A DNA stretch of 64,000 nt from Heliopora coerulea (GCA_030142905.1 JASJOG010000142.1:124001-188000), one strand, 5' to 3'. Counted from the stretch's first letter, positions 40,815 to 51,679 are shown. The notes: generated by a model not told the origin, from the letters alone. Numbers and translations: made by a program.

Positions 40815-40850
40815 TACCCGAAGAAGGGGTTGTGCCCGAAATTAAAGTCA
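40815..40850 (+). ncRNA. Degenerate hammerhead-like PLE end
   Basis: CCGAAGAAGGGGUUGUGCCC then GAAAUUAAAG. It keeps the stem II position and GAAA, but the core is CCGAAGA and stem II is imperfect. It aligns with the motif at 39463-39495. Confidence 0.4.
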
Positions 40851-40873
40851 ACGATTTTTTGAAGATTGATGTT

Positions 40874-40877
<4 letters not shown>

Positions 40878-40952
<75 letters not shown>

Positions 40953-41150
40953 AATGTGGCAAATGTATATGTATATATGCATATGTATATGTGCATATGT
41001 ATATGTGCATATGTATATGTGCATATGTATATGTGCATATGTATATGTGCATATGTATATGTGCATATGTATATGTGTATATGTATATGTGTATATGTAT
41101 ATGTATATGTGTATATGCATATGTGTTTATGTATATATGTATATATTTGA
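40878..41150. repeat. (AT)n, (GT)n and a 14-bp minisatellite
   Basis: AT at 40878-40917, GT at 40918-40948, then about seven units of CATATGTATATGTG at 40979-41075 grading into TATATG repeats. All long frames over this interval on both strands are repeat translations. Confidence 0.9.
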
Positions 41151-41164
41151 AACAAAAACCTTCC

Positions 41165-41296
41165 ACCTCTGCAGTTTAAAAACATTTCCTCATTTTCATC
41201 ACTAAAAGCCTTTAATGAACAACATCTGCCCCTCCCCTGGAGAAAGGGGCAAAACTCCGAAACGACGAGATGTTGGTCATTAAAAGTTTTTATTGA

Positions 41297-41342
<46 letters not shown>
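41165..41342 (+). repeat. PLE-end relic with hammerhead-like motif, then (AT)n
   Basis: CUGGAGAAAGGGGCAAAACU then CCGAAACGACGAGAUGUUGG at 41238-41276 has the layout core box (CUGGAGA), weak stem II and GAAAC. It is followed by AAAAGTTTTTATTGATGA and (AT)n at 41299-41342. No coding part is attached. Confidence 0.45.
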
Positions 41343-41349
<7 letters not shown>

Positions 41350-41464
41350 GTAGGTAAAAACTGATGAATTGGCAGGTTCCCAAAACGTAGTTTAATAAAC
41401 TTTGAAGATTATGTGACTTTTTAACTTTATAGTAATAGTAATGCCAAGTAGAATTTCTAACCTT

Positions 41465-41512
41465 TTATTGTGCCACGCGTGTCGCTACTTTTTAGTAACT
41501 CGTCAGACTTCA
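41465..41512 (-). ncRNA. Hammerhead-like motif, left end of PLE
   Basis: Minus strand CUGACGA, stem II UUACU / AGUAG around AAAA, then GACACGCGUGGC. The GAAA is GACA, so it should be inactive. It mirrors 44772-44806. Confidence 0.45.
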
Positions 41513-41731
41513 TTAATTAATAAAAATACAGAATTGATACGTCGTTAATGACACTTGATTGGATAAATTTTGGATAAATTTTAGATAAATTTTACTGTAG
41601 ATAATTATGTGGAATCAACAGTAGGCTTGAATTTTTTATGAAATATTGTTCCTTTGCTCTACAAACACCGTCATTTTCATAAGTCAGCTTGTAAAATGGA
41701 AAGACAATGAATTTAACTGTCTCTTTGGCGA

Positions 41732-42007
41732 TTATTGTGCAATATGTGCACTGACTGCAAGAAAGCGGTATTCGCTGGTTCGCATATGCTGCCGGTGCAG
41801 GGTCATTCTTTCCAGCAATTTTTTACTAGTTTCCCAGATGTAGTTTTCCCCACAGCCCTGGCATGTCAATGCATATTGTACAGAACGACTATTGCAGTCT
41901 ATACTATGTTTCACTATCAAAGGTTGCACGTTTCCCTTGAAGTTGAACGAGTTCCCCATGATGATTTGCTTGCACGTCGTAAATTTATTTCTTCCATTTT
42001 TTGACAC
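41732..42007 (-). pseudogene. PLE GIY-YIG nuclease fragment
   Basis: Reads GRNKFTTCKQIIMGNSFNFK, VKHSIDCNSRSVQYALTCQG and CGENYIWETSKKLLERMTLH. The YALTC..C...YI.ET......R...H order matches the domain, although the Gly of YIGET is Trp, a change likely to impair it. Confidence 0.75.
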
Positions 42008-42662
42008 TGTTATATTTTGGTTGTAGCTGAACTAAGACCTGACTAATAACTGCTGTAAATTGTGGGGTTGTCTCCTGCTATAGATTAACTTGAGTCGTTG
42101 TAAAATTGCTTTCATCCTAGGACTGCCTTTCAGGAGTCCCATTCCTGTTTTTAATAAAGAGTCAATCGGCGGATTGTTGGGGTTGAATGTTGACACTACT
42201 GTGAGTACATTATCAGTTTTCGCCGGTGCTCTGCTACTCTTTAAATTTTCTAGTTTTGATGATTTGGCTTCGTTGATCCCAAAGTTTATGAGATCCTTTG
42301 GATAGCCTTATTTTTGCCGATAGTTTACTGAGTTCATCTAATCGTCTCTCTCTATCACCATATTTATCTACTATAGTACACATTCAACGGACTAAGTTGT
42401 AGGGGATATTTTTCTTGACATGTCTCGGATGTTTTGATTGGTAGTGGACGTATTACTTCTTGTCTGTAATCTTGTAGTTTATGTCCGTTACAAGTCTATC
42501 CTTGTCTTTTTTTAAAAGTACGTCCAGAAATGCTATTTGCTCTTTGCCATACTCAACTGTGAATCTTATGTTGGTATTCAAGGAGTTAAGTAATTCATTA
42601 AAGACTTAAAGACGTTGTACTCCGAATGTCGAGTTTATGTAGGAATCGACTAATTATCTCAT

Positions 42663-42863
42663 TCAGTTGTCTTCAATATAAGTTCTAATTTCCTCGCAGA
42701 ATCTGTTTCTTGAGTCTTGGCACATTCTTCTTTCAAGGTATCTCGTAACTAATGTACAGTAGGATGGTGCCATCTCTGTACCCGTAGCTGTACCTTTCTT
42801 TTGGAGAAAGATTTTTTTGTTAGGAATACCAAAAGCCCAGCATATAATTTTGAATAAACCCAT
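42663..42863 (-). pseudogene. PLE RT motif B fragment, inner copy
   Basis: IPNKKIFLQKKGTATGTEMA then PSYCTLVTRYLERRM matches RT motif B (GTA.GT.MAPSYA). The fragment starts at the inverted-pair junction, so it may belong to the nested copy or to the host PLE. Confidence 0.7.
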
Positions 42864-42902
42864 AATAATCTAGACATGAGTTATTGAAAAATATTTTTAA
42901 TT

Positions 42903-42940
42903 TAACTAACGTTTCGTTGCCAGTCCTGCAACATCTTCAG
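42903..42940 (-). ncRNA. Hammerhead-like motif, left arm
   Basis: CUGAAGA (42940-42934), stem II GUUGC / GCAAC, GAAA and ACGU U, as in 43151-43188. Confidence 0.55.
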
Positions 42941-43150
42941 AGTAAGTAATAAATTTACAAGGTGTCCTCGACTATATAATATTCTATTTACAATGACAGG
43001 AAGTAATTAACAGAAAGACTGGTGGTGAAAACCGGTGAAAACACTTTATTATTCACCGGTTTTCACCACCAGTCTTTCTGTTAATTACTTCTTGTCATTG
43101 TAAATAGAATATTACATAGTCTAGAACACCTTGTAAATTTATCACTTACT

Positions 43151-43188
43151 CTGAAGATGTTGCAGGACTGGCAACGAAACGTTAGTTA
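43151..43188 (+). ncRNA. Hammerhead-like motif, right arm
   Basis: CUGAAGA (43151-43157), one U, stem II GUUGC with GCAAC around a 7-base loop, GAAA (43176-43179), ACGU U then AGU able to pair ACU upstream. Self-complementary ACGU again replaces a closed stem III. All core bases fit the CUGANGA/GAAA consensus. Confidence 0.6.
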
Positions 43189-43296
43189 AATTAAAAATAT
43201 TTTTCAATCACTCATGTCTGGATTATTATGGGTTTATTAAAAATTATATGCTCGGCTTTGATATTCCTAACAAGATTGCACTTTCCGCCTGGTTCC

Positions 43297-43665
43297 TCAA
43301 TTGCCAGTATTTTGAAAGATTTTTTTATTAAAAAGGAACGTGTTGTTGTGTAGTATAATTTTGATTCCTTCAATGATGAATGAACAGGATAACCTTGCAG
43401 AGATACTTTCTGGATTTTCTTTTATCCAACAGTCAATACCCTCTACGCCTAAATCGTGCGGAATGTTTGTACATAGGTTTACTATGTCGAGGCTTGTCAT
43501 GATAATTTCCACTGGTACATTGCGGGGTAATTTGTTGAGATATTCGAAACCATCTCTTAAGTGGCTTCTCACGTGGATTACCAAAGGTTTAATTAGAATG
43601 CCTATAAAATTACTGAGGTGACTTATTGGGCATATGGGTCCACCAACAATTGGTCTGAATGTCAA
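43297..43665 (-). pseudogene. PLE RT motif A region
   Basis: RPIVGGPICPISHLSNFIG, PLVIHVRSHLRDGFEYLNKL, PVEIIMTSLDIVNLCTNIPH and HNNTFLFNKKIF. The (S/T)LD..NL.TNIPH block is PLE motif A with the catalytic Asp present. It is followed by a decayed junction to the nested pair. Confidence 0.8.
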
Positions 43666-43933
43666 ATCGTTGGGTCGATATACTTCTGTGAACTTGGTTT
43701 TTGCTGTGACTGTTTCAGTTAAAATTGATCGATTCTTATGTACCCTGGATAATCCGTAAAAATTGCTCGTTCGGTAAGCAAAATCTGCGAAGTAGCGTAT
43801 TCTTCGGTAAATTTTGTTTAGTGCAGTTGTATCAGGTTTTTAATTTTTTGTATGACCGTGTAATCAATGTTCTCTGTGACTGAATATACATTCCTTCATT
43901 CTTTAGCATTGCTGTAATTGTTTCCGAATAGTA

Positions 43934-44581
43934 TTATCTGTCCATAATTGCAATTGCTCCCCCCTTTATCAGCTTGTTTATAATGATGTCTTTGTCCCGT
44001 CTTAGCTTATGCGGAGCTTTCCGTTCATTTCGTAATATGATGCTTTTATTTAAGGGCCTTTTAAGTTCCTCAAAAGTAAATTTTGTAAGGAAATCATTAA
44101 ACATATCCAGAGCCATGTCTCGGGAGGGGGGGGAGGCTGAAACTGCCCTTGTTTCACACGATACTTTCGTTTTTATCTCGAGTTAATCCCTGACAAAATT
44201 CCTGTAATTTAACCTTCCTTACGAATTGCTTAATGTCCATTCTCAGTTGTTCTATATTTCCTCGAGGTGTAGGTGTAAATTTCAGTCCTTTGGATAACAG
44301 ATTAATTTGATGTAGGTTGAGGTCCATGTTGGATGGATTATCTTTATTGACTCTTGTTCTTTGGTCACTAGATCTATTCTATCAGCTCTTCTATTTTGCT
44401 CTAAAAGCGTTTCTTCCTCAGAGACGGGTGGTGACGATTGAACAAAAACTGGTTTGATGTATAGGTGCGTGGTACCAGATTCAGTTATCTGATGTTTTTG
44501 CGTGATAGTTATCTGACATTTTGACTTCGTTCTACACTTTGTCTTCGTTTTGACTCGTTTTCCACAGACAATTAAATTCAC
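43934..44581 (-). pseudogene. PLE N-terminal fragments
   Basis: IILRNERKAPHKLRRDKDII then INKLIKGGAIAIMDR at 43934-44116 is the region before motif A (ADKGGA.V.MD-like in the family). A Lys/Thr-rich piece lies at 44282-44581. A T to C rich stretch at 44117-44280 carries stops. Confidence 0.6.
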
Positions 44582-44771
44582 TGTCTTCTCATTTTACAAG
44601 ATGACACATGAAAATAACGATGCCCGTAAAGCAAAGGGAAAATATTTCATCAAAAAATTCAAGGCTTCTCTCAATTCCACATAACTATCTACAATAAAAT
44701 TTATCCAAAATTTACCTACTCAAGTATCATTCGCGACGTCACAATTCTGTATTTTAATTAATTAATGATAC

Positions 44772-44806
44772 CTGACGAGCTACTAAAAAGTAGCGAAACG
44801 CGTGGC
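44772..44806 (+). ncRNA. Hammerhead-like motif, right end of PLE
   Basis: CUGACGA (44772-44778), perfect 6-bp stem II GCUACU / AGUAGC with AAAA loop, GAAA (44795-44798), then ACGCGU, self-complementary. The base after it is G, which standard hammerheads do not cleave. Confidence 0.5.
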
Positions 44807-44860
44807 GAAATAAAAAGTTAGAAAGTCCACGTAAAACATTATATTATTAGGTTAAAATAA

Positions 44861-45600
44861 TTGTTTAACTCAACAGTTATCCAAGGACAAGATACCTTTC
44901 TTGGTGACTAAAAACAAGAAGGCACCAATTGCCCAATTCCAAACAACTTATTACTTTGGTAAGTTCAAATGCTACATTAACTGATTTGTTCTCATTTGCC
45001 AAGTAGTGAATCAGAGTAAGATGTAAGTGATTAGGGGTAGTAAAGCCGGCTTTCCTCTAAGCGCAATTTTTCGGGTGGAGTAGAATTTTTTATTTGTTTT
45101 TTGAGCTATCGAGTGGAACCAATTTGAACAGATGAAGAAAAATTTCTCTCTATGATTAAAATTTCAATAAGTAGAGAACCATTTCTATTTCCCTAAAAGC
45201 AAATATTTTATATAGATTAACTAAGTATACAAATGAGATCCAGCCAACTGAGATAGCGTTTGAAATTTCCAAAGAAATAAAATTATGCACTTTGGACTTG
45301 GGCATTTGATGTCGTTTCTTCAATAACCGTGAAAGTTATCTTGCCCCTTGCTAACAATGACGTTAAGCGGTCATTTTAATCCTTTATGTATGAATATTTA
45401 CACAAATGGGTTCGTAATGTATCTCCCCCTTATTAAAATCATGTACCGTAACCAGCTACTTACTACAGTATACATTTTACATAATTCGGTTGTTCATGAT
45501 ATCTATGAACATCTATCTATCTATCCATCTTAGAACAACCTTTTATGTTTATATCCATATACATAGTTTGCTTTTTAATAAAACCTTAACAAAATCTACA
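44861..45600. other. No supported gene
   Basis: AT-rich. Overlapping frames at 45348-45672 have no motif. At 45600-45625 a minus-strand UAAAGGGGCUGUGCCCUGAA word is a decayed PLE end like the one at 39463. Confidence 0.45.
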
Positions 45601-45689
45601 TTTCAGGGCACAGCCCCTTTAGCAATTATTAAAATTATTTTATTGCTCCAACTTATGGGCAAATACTTCTAAGAGTAACATAATTATAT

Positions 45690-46090
45690 AAATTATAGGT
45701 CGTTCAAAACCTTGCCTGCCATATTGTGTGCGGCGCGCGCAAATATGATCATGTAACGCCTTTCCTTAGGAAATTCAACTGGCTCCTTGTGGCAAGCCAG
45801 CTTTATCTTCGCAGTGCCACTATGGCCTTCAAATGCATGACAGGCTCCAGAATATTCTTCTTCCAAATTCATCACGCGCATGGAGATCACTTGTCGCAAT
45901 ACCAGAAACTCTTAAAAGTTTCATATTCCTCTCTTTAAAACAGCTAGCGACCAGAAAACTTTGTTCTACAGAAAAGTCAATTTATGAAACTCTTTGGACC
46001 GTTCTATTTAACTTTGCAGTTCTGTAGCTGCTTTCAAACACTGTAAGAGAAAACTACTCAAAGAACTCAGGGATTCTTAAGGATATCACG
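45690..46090 (+). pseudogene. LINE RT C-terminal fragment
   Basis: In broken frames: VQNLACHIVCGARKYDHVTP, FLRKFNWLLVASQLYLRSAT, MAFKCMTGSR, SLKQLATRKLCSTEKSIYET and WTVLFNFAV. This is the thumb and C-terminal tail (AARIV.G..KYDHITP.L..LHWLPV, MAFKC..G) of a CR1/Rex-type LINE. No endonuclease or RT core remains upstream. Confidence 0.75.
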
Positions 46091-46380
46091 AGATATCACT
46101 TTTTTTGTCTCCGTAGTTCTTTTAGCTTGTTTATTTGTGGCTTATGTATTAAGTCTATTGTCTCAGAAAAACCTACTTATATCTAGGGGTGTCATTGCGG
46201 GTGGTCGTGCCTTCTGTTCTGTCCAACAATTGTGTCTTTTATTGTTTATTTATCGTTTGCTGCTCTTCTTGACTTAAATCTATTAAGGATGTTTGCCTAT
46301 ACTCCTAAGTCAATGTTTTATGTCTCATGGTGTCTCAAGTACCTTGGTGACGAAACAAAGTTCGTCGAAGATACGGATAT

Positions 46381-47403
46381 TTGGATTCAGTGGGTCATGT
46401 TCTATCTCGAACGCTGTTAAGGCTCGACTTATCTTATGCTGTAATGCTTATTTGCTTACCGAATGATGTCTCAATGAATCCTGGACCGAATTTCATAACA
46501 TCTCCTCGTATGCCGAGAACTCGTGGTTTTAAAGTGGCCCATTTGAAGATACGAAGTGTTGTAAGTAAAATGGATTCAATCCGACAGTTTCTTAGCGAGA
46601 ATATTGCGCATATTTTCACAGTGTCTGAGTCTTGGCTAAATTCTAATACAGCTGATTCAGAGATTTCTGTATCTGGTTATTCGGTTCTGAGGACCAACAG
46701 AACTGATCGAGGTGATGGTGGGGTAGCTGTTTTTGTTCGAGATGGAATTCCGTTTGAAAACCGAACCGATTTAACGCAGAATACAACCTGTGAATCTTTA
46801 TTTTTGGAAATCGATCGTTATAAATGTAAGAAGTTATTTATTTCTTGCATTTACAAAGCACCGGACTTCGCCATTGAAACCTTACTTCAACACCTCGAAC
46901 ATATTCTGTCAAATTTACCTGATGGCTCGGATTTTATTTTGTTGGGGGATTTTAACATTGATGTGAAAAATTCTGGGAGGGTGAGTTTAACCTGTCAATT
47001 ATTGAATTTTGCAAATTTACATTCTCTTGATCAACTCATCAGTGAAAAGACAAGGGTCACTGAACATACATTCTCAACAATTTAGTTGCTGTTTGTCAAC
47101 AATAGTCATCATGTAGTCAAAAGTGGTGTTATCCCTCTGTTAATAAGCGATCACTTCCTTATATACGGTATGTTTAAAGCTGGAGTTCCAAAAGCACCAC
47201 CTCGTATCATTGAGTATCGATCTTTCAAGTACTATAATAGAGCAAGTTTTATCGAAGACTTGAAAAATATTGATTGGAAGATAATTGATCATGCTGATGT
47301 TGAGTCTGGCGTCAATTTATGGAATTTTTTATTCATTCAAGTGGTTGAGTCACATGCTCCTATTAAAAAATCTCGTATTAAAGAATACCAGCACCTTGGA
47401 TGA
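46381..47403 (+). pseudogene. LINE N-terminal region and APE endonuclease
   Basis: Begins with a hydrophobic run and LICLPNDVSMNPGP, a 2A-like motif. Then VAHLKIRSVVSKMDSIRQF, IFTVSESWLNSNTADSEISV, RTDRGDGGVAVFVRDGIPFE, LFISCIYKAPDF, SDFILLGDFNIDVKNSG and, past an in-frame TAG at 47083, ISDHFLIYGMF. Catalytic patterns E.WL, GDFN and SDH are kept. The leading N..S.R is changed to K..S.V at LKIRSVVSK. Confidence 0.85.
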
Positions 47404-49292
47404 CATCTGAATTAAACCAAATGATGCATAATCGTGATTATCACCATGCTAGGGCTGTTAAATCTAAGTCTGAGTACCATTGGTCTATGTATGGATCATT
47501 AAGATTAAAGGTGAACAAGATGGTTAAGACATGTAAATCCACGTTTTATGAAAATATAATTGAGAAAGGCAAGGGAAATCTTGGTGAGTTATGGCAAACT
47601 TTAAATAAAATAACACAGCATAAAGGTGCTATTCAGCTGTCCTTTATTCAGTCTAATGGAATTAAAGTGACCGATTCGGAGTCAATTGCCAACATATTGA
47701 ATAACCATTTTACATCAATTGGAAGCAAATTAGCAGCTAAGTTTCAGTTCGTTGTTGGGAACATCAGTAATAATCCTGCGGTGACAGATGATTATAGCCT
47801 AAACAAGTTTGCGTTTACGCCAATAAGTGAATCGTTCGTCTATAAACGACTGTAGACCTTGAAAACAAATAAGGCTGTAGGATTGGATAAAGTTAGTGGG
47901 AGACTTTTAAAAGACTCAGCCGAGATTATAACACCAGTGCTGACTAGATTATTCAATCGTTCTCTCGAGTTAGGAATTTTTCCAGCTATTTTGAAACAAG
48001 GCAGAGTGACTGCTCTTTTTAAATCTGGCGATCGTTTCCAATGCGCTAATTACCGGCCTATTACAATATTACCAACAGTAAGCAAAATTCTTGAGAGAGG
48101 TGTTCACCGGCAGTTCTATGGTTATTTAACTGAATCCAGGTCATTAACATTGAAACAATTTGGCTTTCGACCGAAATTATCCACAGATATTGTTCTCATT
48201 CATTTTACGGATAAAGTGCTTGGAAATAATGATAAAGAGATGATGACTGGGGCAGTATTTCTTGATTTGAGTAAAACCTTCGATTTGCAAATCATAACCT
48301 TCTCCTAAAAAAGATTGAATGCAATGGTGCCATGTGATGAAGTGGTCAAGTGGTTTCCATCTTATCTTTCTCAACGACACCAACCCAAGTTGGTGATGCT
48401 CGATCAAGTCTTAAACCCATTGATATCGGTGTGCCCCAAGGAAGTATTCTTGGACCACTTTTGTTTAGGTTTATGTAAATGATATGCCGTTATGTCTGAA
48501 TCATTGTGAAATTGTTCTTTATGCCGATGATACTGTGATATACATTAGCAGCTAGTCTGTTTCTGTGATTGAAAGCAAACTTAATGATGACTTGTATAAC
48601 TTGTCTTTGTGGTTTTCGAAAAATTACCTCACTTTAAATATTCTTAAATCTAAATTTATTTTAACAGGTAGTCCTCAAAAATTAAGCTCTTGTCAAGGTA
48701 TAAATCTAGTGATTGATAATTTATTACTAGAAAGATCTAATACTTTTAAGTACCTTGGAGTTAGAATTAATACGAATATGAAATGGAGTGACCATATTGA
48801 GGAAATTTCCAATAAGATAAACCAGAGACTTGATTTGTTGAAACGTATTAGATACTTACTGCCTCTGAAAACTTGTATTACACTGTATAATAGCTTATAT
48901 TAGTAGGTCCTTTGTTTGACTATGCAGATATTGTATGGGGGGATAAGTATAACTCAAAACGTATGGATGAACTCCAGGTCCTTCAAAATAAAGCTGCCAA
49001 GATAATTCTTAATCTTCCGAATTTTTCGTCGGCTACGGAAGCACTGAATGAATTTGGTTGGTGTACGCTTGAAAAAGCGCAGGTTATATCATCGCTACGT
49101 TTTATGCAGGTTATATCATCGCTATACAAACGTTTTTTATACATTAATGGTTTTATAGATTATAATTTTAACACAAAAAGAAATAGTGATGTTCACTCAT
49201 ATAATACAAGAAAAAAAGACAACTTTCGTCTCCCGTTAGTTAAACGAGATTATGGAAAGCAACGTCTACTATATCAGAGACTTAATGAATGA
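47400..49292 (+). pseudogene. LINE reverse transcriptase
   Basis: NKAVGLDKVSGRLLKDSAEI, ANYRPITILPTVSKILERGV, TGAVFLDLSKTFD (the Ala of SKAFD is Thr), GVPQGSILGPLLF, IVLYADDTVIYI with intact YADD near 48520, then KSKFILTGSP, SNTFKYLGVRINTNMKWSDH and LPLVKRDYGKQRLLYQRLNE. Frameshifts lie near 48290 and 48470 and a stop near 47855. A 28-bp tandem repeat (GCAGGTTATATCATCGCTA twice, 49079-49126) duplicates QVISSL in the C-terminal part. Confidence 0.85.
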
Positions 49293-49559
49293 AATAATTT
49301 AGATAAATCTTTACGTGATGTGAAATCACTTTTAATTTTTAAACAAACCGTTAATACTCTTATTAACTGTTGAACACTAACTTTCTATCTATTTAAAATG
49401 CTTTTAGTAATCTTATAAGATTTATTAGTATATTTTGCATTATTGTATACTTTAGTTGTATAAATCTAGTTGTATATTTTATAGTTATATGTAACTCCAG
49501 GGCCTCACTGAAAAACACTTCGGTGATGTGAGCTCCCTAGTAAAATAACATTATTATTA

Positions 49560-49785
49560 TTATAATTATACCTACACCTACACTTACATCTACATCTACC
49601 CCTATATCTACACTTACATCTATACCAACATCTACATCGACATCAACATTTACATCTACGCCTACATCTACGTCTATATCTACTTCTACATCTACATCTA
49701 CATCTACATCTTCATCTACATCTTCATCTACATCTACATTTTCATCTACATTTACATCTTCATTCACATCCACATCCACATATAT
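49560..49785. repeat. TACATC-type hexanucleotide array
   Basis: Degenerate ACATCT / ACACCT / TTCATC units over about 225 bp, directly after the LINE tail and ending at the Tc1 element. The overlapping Val-Asp-rich frame on the minus strand is a repeat translation. Confidence 0.85.
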
Positions 49786-49786
49786 A

Positions 49787-51158
49787 CAGGGGAGTGGGCA
49801 AAAAAAAAAGTGGCCATCGTCGAAACTATAGTCAATTTGATATAACTGTCACTGGAAGAACAGAAATGAAAGAAAACCGTATATTTTTTAAAAGCTTGCT
49901 TGGAGATCTGATTAAAAAGCTTTTGACATACTAATTTTAAGTGCTGCCATGGAACACATGTTAATTCTTAATAATTTTTATGATAATTTCTTCTGCTAAA
50001 CATAGTGCATTTTCTCCTATTTCTTACAAATTGGATGATGTGAACTTGTCCATAAAATTATCAAAATATTGCGCATTCTACAATATTTAGTTGATAACTT
50101 AAGTACAAAACATTATTAGCCAAAAAACCAGTTACATGTGCAATTTTGAATGTTTTCGTTGAGGTTTTATGTGAAAGTGATGTGGCTAGTAAGGGACTTA
50201 AAAAAGTCGGCACCGAGAAATCTGAGATGAAAATTAGAAGGAATCATGAAATTCTTGAATTGTTTTAAGCTGGAGTTACCACATGTACAGTTTCAAAAAA
50301 AATTTCACATCGACCTGTTCTGGGAAAAAAACCCCAAAAAGAACTTGATCCTCGTTCTGGATGGAAACTACCGATCGAAGTGACCGTTTAATTATTAAAA
50401 CGTCCAAATCAGGCACCCCAATCAAACATTAGCTAGCTGATAAACTAGAAGCTCAGACCGGAGACAAATTTTCTGCCAAAACCATAAATCAACTCTTGAA
50501 AGAGAGAATTCAAATGGAGAAAAAAATCTGAGAAAACATTTGGGAGTGAGAAGAATCGTTTACCGCGATTATCATCTGCTCGTGTGCACATTAGTGGGAA
50601 TATTGATGAATGGGGATGGGTTCTCCTAAATCCCATTGAGAATTTATGAGCTGAGTTGGACTGATTAACAAAAGACCAAAAGTTGGAAAATGAAAACGAA
50701 CTTTTTGCAGTAATCAAAAATGGATTACAAACAATCACCAAAGAATACTTGCATCAGCTTATTGAAAGCATGCCTCGTTTATGCAAAGCTGTGATCAAAT
50801 TGCCAGCTAGGTATTGAATGGTACATACACAAGGCATGTACTTGACTTACTGTTGTTGCCTGTAGTAGTTGTAAATAAACTTTATTGGCGATTGTGCGAA
50901 CAAATTCATTAGAGTCAAAGTGAAGGACATCAGAGATGTACCAGGAATTTGTAAACTATAATATAATTAAAAACTGCGTAACGTTTGTGAATTTCAAAAA
51001 TGGGTTATTAAAATTAAGATTTGAGATGATATTTGAAATTACTTTAAATGCATGCATCTTAAAACGATCATTCTTAACCACGTCTGTCCATCTTGTGTTG
51101 ATTGTGTTACATTAACCATAACTATTTAGGATGGCCACTTTTTTTTGCTCACCCCCTG
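49787..51158. mobile_element. Tc1/mariner-like DNA transposon, non-functional
   Basis: Terminal inverted repeats of about 32 bp: left CAGGGGAGTGGGC, A-run, GTGGCCATC; right complement CAGGGGGTGAGC, A-run, GTGGCCATC. TA dinucleotides flank both ends (49785-49786, 51159-51160). The plus-strand coding remnant has RSDRLIIKTSKSGTPIKH and LADKLEAQTGDKFSAKTINQ (DNA-binding helix-turn-helix region), and LNPIENL (catalytic D/E region) with ELFAVIKNGLQTITKEYLHQ and LIESMPRLCKAVIKLP. The middle of the catalytic domain is deleted and stops are frequent. Confidence 0.85.
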
Positions 51159-51159
51159 T

Positions 51160-51165
51160 ACATAT

Positions 51166-51262
<97 letters not shown>

Positions 51263-51605
51263 AAAACTCATATCCATATCTATATCTAAATCTACATCCG
51301 TATCCATATCCATATCCAAATCTATACTTATATCTATATCTCTATCTTCATCTCTATATCTATATCTATATCCATATCTATATCGATTTCGATATTGATC
51401 TCCATAATTATATTTATATCTATATCTACATCTATAACTATATCTATATCTATATTAAAATGTGTATCTGTATCTGTAGCTTTATCTATCTGAATATCTA
51501 TCTATCAATCTATCAATCTATCTATCTATTTATCTACCTATCAACCTACCTACCTACCTACCTACCTACCTACCCACCTACCCACCTACCCACCTATCCA
51601 TCTAT

Positions 51606-51679
<74 letters not shown>

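Larger units (their letters stand above)
39372..40877 (+). mobile_element. PLE copy with 3'-type sequence at both ends
   Basis: The left border, read on the minus strand, ends CGATTTTTTGAAGATTGATG TTG then (TA)n. The right border reads CGATTTTTTGAAGATTGATG TTA then (TA)n. Thus a short 3' end is fused head-on to a 5'-truncated plus-strand copy. RT (39509-40306) and nuclease (40331-40759) follow, with hammerhead-like motifs at 39463-39495 minus and 40815-40835 plus. Both borders abut (TA)n. Confidence 0.8.
42825..43275. repeat. Nested inverted PLE pair
   Basis: Arms of about 205 bp. The left arm ends AATAAACCCATAATAATCTA and the right arm has the complement TGGATTATTATGGGTTTATT. The centre near 43050 reads AACACTTTATTATTCACCGG flanked by GGTGAAAACC / GGTTTTCACC. 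Outward hammerhead-like motifs lie at 42903-42940 minus and 43151-43188 plus. Both arms run from the ribozyme into RT sequence around IICWAFGIPNK. Confidence 0.85.
41400..44860. mobile_element. PLE with inverted ends, minus-strand coding, containing a nested foldback
   Basis: The ends at about 41400-41620 and 44670-44860 are inverted copies of each other (left AACGTTT..., ACGCGTGTCGCTACTTTTTA; right TAAAAAGTAGCGAAACGCGT, with further paired words TTATTTCGCCACG and AATTAATTAATGA). Each carries a CUGACGA hammerhead-like motif pointing outward. Between them minus-strand PLE protein fragments run from 44581 down to 41732. A second inverted PLE pair interrupts it at 42825-43275. Confidence 0.8.
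46232..49560 (+). mobile_element. Nearly full-length but dead LINE (CR1/jockey-like)
   Basis: Endonuclease, RT, thumb and a 3' tail with (ATT)n at 49545-49570 are all present in order. Losses are few: about two stops and two or three frameshifts. It is in the opposite orientation to SLCO. Confidence 0.85.

Noticed and set aside
38961..41343. CRISPR array
   Set aside because: The direct repeats here are SINE tails and microsatellites with no regular spacers, and the DNA is eukaryotic.
40768..41383. Overlapping frames of 82 to 189 codons on both strands
   Set aside because: They arise from the CATATGTATATGTG minisatellite and AT/GT tracts.
49537..49779. Val-Asp repeat protein of 80 residues on the minus strand
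   Set aside because: It is the reverse translation of a TACATC hexanucleotide array.
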